Shown here piece by piece: positions 60,901 through 64,000 of a DNA stretch of 64,000 nucleotides. Both the position numbers and the translations under genes were made by a program. A model generated the notes under the pieces. That model did no database searches. It was not told where the DNA came from and worked only from the letters and a program-made list of their open reading frames with translations. Origin of the DNA: Echinarachnius parma (lineage: Eukaryota; Echinodermata; Echinoidea; Clypeasteroida; Echinarachniidae); contig JBAMJV010001790.1 of assembly GCA_037951105.1 (NCBI GenBank), positions 1 through 64,000 on the forward strand, read 5' to 3'. Positions within the stretch are counted from its first letter, which is position 1. Every line of letters begins with the position of its first letter.

Positions 60901-63386
60901 AAATTAAAATAATCAATTGCCATGATAGGCATAGTATAGCGTAAAAACTAAGTATGGCTATCAGGACTTGTGTTCAGGACTGGTGCCAAAAATACTCCGG
61001 CTCTGTTTAAAGGAGAAAACATTGTTTCCCTTTAGCTCTTTATTGTTCTTTTGTGTTTAATTCGAGAAAGCATATTATACTAAAATTGTGATGTCTGGAA
61101 TGGGTTAAATGAATGGTGTGCAAGTTTCTATTCCTAATCTCCACAGTTCTGTTTTCTGTTTGATTCAGACCTTTGTCTTGGTGCCATGTGTTAGTCCTTA
61201 ACATTTTATTATTTTGAAAAGGATAAATGAATGGCATGCAAGATTCTTTCCTAATCTCTCCTTAATTCCGGTTTTCTGTTTGATTCAGACGACTGTCTTG
61301 GCGTCACGTGCCGAACCGAAGACTACAACGAGGTTTGCTACCAAGGCGTGTGCGTCTGCCAGGAGTCCTGTGCGCTTGCGCGTGCGGAAGAGGACAACGT
61401 GTGCGGAACGGACGGAAAGACCTACGACACGCTGTGTGCCATGCAAGCTGAGGCGTGCGTGAGCCAATCCAACCTCTCCGTGGAAAGCTATGGACCTTGC
61501 GAAAGTAAGCATATTTCTTTGTATGTCTGTTTTTTATTTGCTTTTGGTTTGGATTATAGCTACAGTGACAAAAGTCTGTCCCACATTAGTCCCTCCATTA
61601 GGACAAGGATGCATGTACCAGATACTTACACAGGGCTTGACACTAGCACTTGCCGATCGCCTGGGGCAAGTAAAGATTGATGCCTGGCAAGTTAAATTCC
61701 ATGAATGGTCTAGTTTGGTTGCCTGATCGGGAAAGTAGCAATTCTGTTCAACTATGAGAGAAAAATGTTAAGTTCTCCTTTTGTGTAAATCCCATCTAGA
61801 AACAAGGGAAACATTTTCCAAGCAAATCGAGCGACCTAACGCAATTCATTTTTCTTTTGTTTCCTGTATTCTATTGTAATGTGTGTTTGTGCAGTATTGC
61901 TCACAATTTTGTTAGGTTTCCTCATAAATTTAGTACAAGGCCCACCAGGTCTTATATATATAGGCATGGGTTAGTACTTGGTTTCCATTAATTGCCACCT
62001 CAATATATTATTTTTTTTGGACAGACAACTGCCGAGGTGTGGTGTGCAATACTGAGCTGTTCAACGAGGTGTGTTACTATGGTGTGTGCGTCTGCCAGGA
62101 GTCATGCCCGACATCGCGGTCAGAAGAGGACAACGTGTGCGGAACAGACGACGAAACATACGACACGATCTGCCACCTGAAGGCCGCGGCGTGCCGGAGC
62201 CAGTCCAACCTCACCGTCGAGGCCTATGGACCCTGCGAAAGTGAGTCAACATTTCCTTTCTAGCGTTCCACTTTCCATATTGATTTATTTGTGCATGTTT
62301 TCTTTGCGATAAGTTTAAAAGAAGAGTTGAAAGAGAACATACACTGCAAACTTCAAGGCAATTTAACCTTATTGACCAAAGAAGCCATCTGGACATGGCT
62401 GCAAAGAGCTGTAGTCCTTTTCTGCTTTTTAAAAATATTATTTCATCATATCAATTGTTGTCTGACCTGCTATGTACAGCTGGTTTATATTAGTGAGGTG
62501 TACTTTTAATGAATTTTTTACCAAATAAATATCTTTATTTGTTGTTTTGTCTGAGGTTCTGGAAGTGGAAGCGGCACCATCCCACCAGAAATCATCCAGG
62601 TCTGCGATGACGTCTCGTGCGGCTTTGGTGGAATATGCCGCCCTCTATCTACGGAAGAGTACCAGTGCGTCTGCAACTTCAACTGCCCGGCTGTGCGGTC
62701 GCCAGTATGCGGCACTGACAGCGTAACCTATGGCAACGATTGTCAGCGCCGTGAGGCTGCGTGCGAGCAACAGGCTAGCATTATCCTGGAGAGAGTTGGG
62801 ACATGTGAAGGTATGTTTGAGAATGCGATTGAATGTGTTAGAACAAAGACACACATAAAAGAAAGAATGGCTTATTAGAGACATTTTGTTTAGCTGACTT
62901 GAATTTGCCTATATCTTTCAACTACCCGGCCATGCGATTGCCCTGTCTGCAGTACAGATGGCATAACCTAAAGGAAAAGACTATCAGTGTATTGTATTTT
63001 GTATTATCAAATTGATATTCATAAAAGAGAGATTTTTTTATTTAGCGTCCTTCCTCTAGATATTGAGATCGAGCTATGGGGAAATTCCCCTAGTTATGGA
63101 GGGTACATGGGAGTACTACACCTGTTTTTATTTCACTAAAAACAATGCATCTAATTATCAATATTCATCCTTCGTATTATCTTTTAACATTGACAAGATA
63201 ATGGTACATTGTTTTCATATCTCCATCTAGATATTGAGATTGAGCGGTGCGATGGGGAGAGCCCCCTAGTTAGGGAGGGGACCACGGACCTCTACACCTG
63301 TAACGAGGATAACAGGGGGGAGGATTGCCCCTCGGGCAGTTACTGCCACATACACCCCCTTGGAACATTCTCTGTCTGCTGTCCGG
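52121..63386 (+). CDS. Secreted multi-Kazal (follistatin/agrin-like) protein with lustrin-type domain, 11 exons, 3' end uncertain
   Basis: Spliced gene joined from 52121-52448, 57578-57793, 58192-58407, 58766-58993, 59139-59342, 59910-60077, 60378-60584, 61289-61504, 62025-62240, 62556-62810 and 63231-63386. All introns are GT-AG and phase 1, and the joined frame is open for 803 codons plus one base. The product begins with a hydrophobic signal peptide, followed by ten cysteine-rich modules of follistatin/agrin type (EGF-like hairpin plus Kazal, hallmark PVCGSDGxTYxNEC) and one lustrin-type module ending CCPG. It is expected to be secreted or extracellular matrix. Kazal modules inhibit serine proteases or bind growth factors; which applies here is unknown. 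The repeats resemble the N-terminal region of agrin, but no laminin-G, SEA or laminin-EGF domain is visible, so agrin identity is not shown. Exon GC is much higher than in the flanking introns. The start is chosen at 52121 because it gives a clean signal peptide; an in-frame ATG at 52058 would add 21 polar residues in front of it. Confidence 0.88.
53578..54040. repeat. Three diverged tandem copies of about 167 bp in intron 1
   Basis: ATTGCAT-ATA-GGGTCA-AAACC, TTGCACATATTTG-AACCAT and ATTTTGAGCAGA recur. Confidence 0.75.
54133..54463. mobile_element. 331-bp hAT-like element in intron 1
   Basis: CAGGGCTCCACACTT at the left and AAGTGTCGAGCCCTG at the right are inverted. Flanks TTATATG and TTATAGG are a likely decayed target duplication. 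Confidence 0.8.
55376..55455. mobile_element. 80-bp TTAA element, family A, in intron 1
   Basis: TTAA both sides; CCCATTGCTTACGGGAACC left, GAAGGGAAAGGG right. Confidence 0.82.
55469..55854. mobile_element. 386-bp TTAA element, family C, in intron 1
   Basis: TTAAAGGGATCTACTAACTT left, AAAGTCCCTTTAA right; internal text matches the copies at 6130 and 17383. Confidence 0.85.
55976..56055. mobile_element. 80-bp TTAA element, family A, in intron 1
   Basis: Left flank decayed to TTGA, right TTAA; CCCGTTCCCTACAAG and GTCAAGGGG ends nearly identical to the copy at 5996. Confidence 0.82.
57578..57793 (+). CDS. Exon 2: Kazal module 2
   Basis: 72 codons, acceptor cttgtag, donor G|GTGAGT, phase 1 at both ends. 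It encodes ERDPCQDIQCNYGGEC, then CLLAYDPVCGSDGMTYSNDC and a terminal GQC, with all ten cysteines. The predicted P1 is Leu, the only classic hydrophobic P1 apart from Met in module 7, so this is the best candidate for a chymotrypsin- or elastase-type inhibitor. The exon lacks a useful internal ATG and is easily missed by ORF listing; an antisense open frame over it is a shadow. Confidence 0.9.
57806..57967. repeat. GAT/ATG trinucleotide microsatellite in intron 2
   Basis: Nearly pure GAT repeats start immediately after the exon 2 donor. They create false Asp-rich (+) and Ile-rich (-) open frames. Confidence 0.95.
58192..58407 (+). CDS. Exon 3: Kazal module 3
   Basis: 72 codons, acceptor ttcacag, donor G|GTGAGT, phase 1-1. 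The module reads VERDPCDNVTCNFGASC, then CLEVYSPVCGSDGMDYGNEC, and closes with GSC. All ten cysteines are present and Kazal Cys2-Cys3 spacing is the canonical seven residues. It has potential N-glycosylation sites (NVT, NIT). The predicted P1 is Glu. It is the closest of the set to textbook agrin follistatin repeats. Confidence 0.92.
58766..58993 (+). CDS. Exon 4: Kazal module 4, two cysteines missing
   Basis: 76 codons, acceptor atacag, donor C|GTAAGT, phase 1-1. The Kazal half is intact (STPVCGSDGMTYENEC). The EGF-like hairpin has lost two cysteines: the usual second Cys is Tyr (DIQY), and the fourth is gone because the usual Cys-x-Cys-x3-Cys is reduced to SCEFDC. Cys2-Cys3 of the Kazal half is eight residues instead of seven. 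It ends with an extra EIGS linker. Confidence 0.88.
59139..59342 (+). CDS. Exon 5: Kazal module 5
   Basis: 68 codons, acceptor ctacacag, donor C|GTAAGT, phase 1-1. It encodes HPCEDQMCDFGLC, then CPDIYVPVCGSDSVTYNSRC and EEGTC. Ten cysteines and canonical seven-residue Cys2-Cys3 spacing; predicted P1 is Asp. Two decayed copies of parts of this exon lie in the following intron. Confidence 0.88.
59401..59505 (+). pseudogene. Decayed copy of exon 5 (3' half)
   Basis: Aligns with exon 5 from the VCGSDSVTY region to its end. The best-kept parts are the stretch encoding HLDFASFKKG (exon 5: HLDLASCNKE) and EEGIC (exon 5: EEGTC). Cysteines are lost and the frame is shifted, so it cannot encode a functional module. 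Confidence 0.75.
59555..59590 (+). pseudogene. Second, shorter relic of exon 5
   Basis: Encodes GSDGVTY in one frame and is nearly identical to the first relic over gtggaagcgatggtgtaaca. It is flanked by TATGTTTGTTTG repeats that also flank the first relic, so it looks like a secondary duplication. Confidence 0.6.
59693..59782 (+). pseudogene. Decayed tandem copy of exon 6 with in-frame stop
   Basis: The 3' splice site and the first 23 codons match exon 6 closely (QEQVTTCTTPACEATEG retained). The codons for Cys-Gly in PVCGTD have collapsed by a 3-base loss to TGA at 59761-59763. The intron DNA before both copies is also duplicated, giving a unit of about 217 bp. Confidence 0.85.
59910..60077 (+). 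CDS. Exon 6: Kazal module 6 without the EGF-like half
   Basis: 56 codons, acceptor acccacag, donor G|GTAAGT, phase 1-1. Only six cysteines are present, so this is a bare Kazal domain: TCTTPACEATEG, then LTPVCGTDDVDYPSLC and NGFC. Cys2-Cys3 spacing is ten residues, which would distort the usual inhibitory loop. A tandem decayed copy with a stop codon lies about 217 bp upstream. Confidence 0.85.
60378..60584 (+). CDS. Exon 7: Kazal module 7
   Basis: 69 codons, acceptor cacgtag, donor G|GTGAGT, phase 1-1. It encodes DKCNEVECILGASC, then CEMVNMPVCGSDGETYASEC and GNC. Ten cysteines, canonical spacing, predicted P1 Met. An overlapping open frame one base off is a shadow. Confidence 0.9.
60585..61104 (+). 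other. Intron 7, no exon seen
   Basis: Noncoding. It contains a GATGTAGCGC-type dispersed repeat near 60620 and a half-copy of the CAGGACTGGT repeat family near 60970. Confidence 0.6.
61105..61194 (+). pseudogene. Decayed copy of the exon 8 acceptor and 5' end
   Basis: The intron end (tttctgtttgattcag) and first codons (CLGAMC then TAG at 61192-61194) duplicate the true exon 8 start (CLGVTCR) with a period of about 120 bp. The match ends soon after the stop. Confidence 0.75.
61289..61504 (+). CDS. Exon 8: Kazal module 8 (divergent type)
   Basis: 72 codons, acceptor tgattcag, donor A|GTAAGC, phase 1-1. It encodes DDCLGVTCRTEDYNEVC, then VCVCQESCALARAEEDNVC and GPCE. Ten cysteines, but Kazal Cys2-Cys3 spacing is ten residues with an acidic EEDN stretch replacing the usual xPV. 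It is clearly paralogous to exon 9: same length, shared VCVCQESC, EEDNVCGTD and SQSNL.VE.YGPCE. A decayed copy of its 5' end lies upstream. Confidence 0.88.
61631..61740. mobile_element. Relic of the CAGGGCTYGACACTAGCAC hAT-like family in intron 8
   Basis: Starts CAGGGCTTGACACTAGCACT and continues with the family's gggcaagtaaa and cctgatcggg blocks. The other end is degraded. Confidence 0.6.
62025..62240 (+). CDS. Exon 9: Kazal module 9 (divergent type, duplicate of exon 8)
   Basis: 72 codons, acceptor ggacag, donor A|GTGAGT, phase 1-1. It encodes NNCRGVVCNTELFNEVC, then VCVCQESCPTSRSEEDNVC and GPCE. It shares length, loop spacing (ten residues) and most residues with exon 8, so the two arose by exon duplication. 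Confidence 0.9.
62556..62810 (+). CDS. Exon 10: Ser-Gly linker plus Kazal module 10
   Basis: 85 codons, acceptor gtctgag, donor G|GTATGT, phase 1-1. It opens with SSGSGSGTIPPEII, a flexible linker after an acidic residue that fits a glycosaminoglycan-attachment site. It is followed by CDDVSCGFGGIC, then CPAVRSPVCGTDSVTYGNDC and GTCE. Ten cysteines and canonical spacing; predicted P1 is Ala. Confidence 0.87.
62906..62990 (+). pseudogene. Decayed copy of the middle of exon 10
   Basis: About 85 bp align with exon 10 from CVCNFNCPAVRSPVC through SVTYGNDCQ with one single-base gap. TAT of TYG has become TAA. It lies about 90 bp downstream of the true exon 10. Confidence 0.75.
63058..63125 (+). 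pseudogene. Decayed copy of the exon 11 5' end
   Basis: The acceptor (cctctag) plus about 66 bp match exon 11 (shared starts atattgagat and blocks gatgggga, cccctagtta, ctacacctgt). Small deletions break the frame. The true exon 11 follows about 170 bp downstream. Confidence 0.75.
63231..63386 (+). CDS. Exon 11: lustrin-type cysteine-rich module
   Basis: 52 codons, acceptor catctag, donor G|GTAAGG, phase 1-1. It encodes ERCDGESPLVREGTTDLY, then TCNEDNRGEDCPSGSYC and FSVCCPG. The order C-x2-G-x-P-L, C, CP-x-G-x-Y-C, CCPG matches the lustrin cysteine-rich repeat found in many invertebrate secreted proteins. The following exon is not certain. Confidence 0.8.
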
Positions 63387-64000
63387 GTAAGGAAAACATT
63401 AACAAGAACAGTCACAATAACTGTTGTGGTATATCTTTCATGTTTTTTTTTCTAATACTTGAACTAAAGCACTAGCTGTAGACCTTTGATATAAGTCAAT
63501 TTTATATCTTCGTTATTATCTTATGATAACTTTTTAATAATAGTGGTATTTCTATGATGATATTTTCATTGATCTTCACCAATGTAATCTAATTTTTGTG
63601 CAGAGTTAACTGTTAACATTGACTGTAGAAATCCAATGTGTAATGATCAGGAATTTAGATAGCTGCCTTGCATGTTGATCACTTTAGAGAAGATATAACA
63701 TATTAATCTGCCTCAGTGGCTAAATGTAAAACAGTGCATTGACTTTTGATATAAACCGAACACAAAAAGTAACTTCACCCCTAAGTAATTGCCCATAATT
63801 TCATAGCCGATTATTGTTTCAAGATATCATCCTGCCACAATATTGGCACAGTTGTTATGTTCGATATGTGCGAAAATCAGAGACATTCATTACTTTATGG
63901 CTGAATGAGCACAGATTAAAGACAAAATGGCCCAATTCAAAAGTCACAAGGTATTGCGCGTGCCTGTACATTGTTGTGAATCCGCACATGTGGTGGAATG
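63387..64000. other. Window end, no confident gene
   Basis: Follows the exon 11 donor, so probably intron or 3' flank of the Kazal gene. Apart from the possible small exon at 63604 nothing coding is visible. Confidence 0.5.
63604..63662 (+). CDS. Possible exon 12 (terminal) or another exon relic
   Basis: A good acceptor (tttttgtgcag) is followed by a phase-compatible frame, ELTVNIDCRNPMCNDQEFR, then TAG. If used, the protein would be 822 residues. The text resembles the first two cysteines of another module, so it may equally be a decayed exon like the others in this gene. No polyadenylation signal is evident downstream within the window. Confidence 0.25.

Overview
This is a stretch of animal nuclear genome. 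It is AT-rich and gene-poor, with GT-AG introns, short GC-rich exons, many small inverted-repeat transposons, minisatellites and long C or G homopolymer runs. The gene content (a secreted multi-Kazal/follistatin-like protein with a lustrin-type cysteine-rich domain) and the repeat style suggest a marine invertebrate deuterostome, most likely an echinoderm such as a sea urchin. The species call is inference; no sequence search was possible.

Only one gene can be supported. It lies on the + strand from about 52.1 kb to at least 63.4 kb. Eleven coding exons encode a signal peptide, ten follistatin/agrin-type Kazal modules at one module per exon, and a lustrin-like cysteine-rich module. Every intron is phase 1. 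The assembled reading frame is open through all eleven exons (803 codons plus one base) and probably continues beyond the last confident exon. The introns of this gene contain at least six decayed copies of its own exons 5, 6, 8, 10 and 11, some with intact splice acceptors but in-frame stops. The array of modules has therefore been changing by local exon duplication and loss.

Positions 1-52 kb hold no supportable protein gene. They consist of (i) two larger DNA transposons with perfect 8-bp target-site duplications (15,747-17,017 and 23,705-27,922), the second carrying an unexplained array of a TAACGGAATTAC motif; (ii) many short inverted-repeat elements of several families: TTAA-flanked piggyBac-like, TA-flanked mariner-like, and hAT-like with 8-bp duplications; (iii) long near-perfect palindromes at 21.4-21.8 and 41.5-41.8 kb; (iv) a 34-bp minisatellite of about 31 copies at 19.0-20.0 kb; and (v) many diverged tandem duplications with periods of roughly 35-400 bp. 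No tRNA, rRNA or CRISPR array was found.

Several long C/G runs sit inside short inverted-repeat elements, which suggests that the elements carry them. Intron 1 of the Kazal gene (5.1 kb) has been colonised by the same transposon families as the intergenic DNA.
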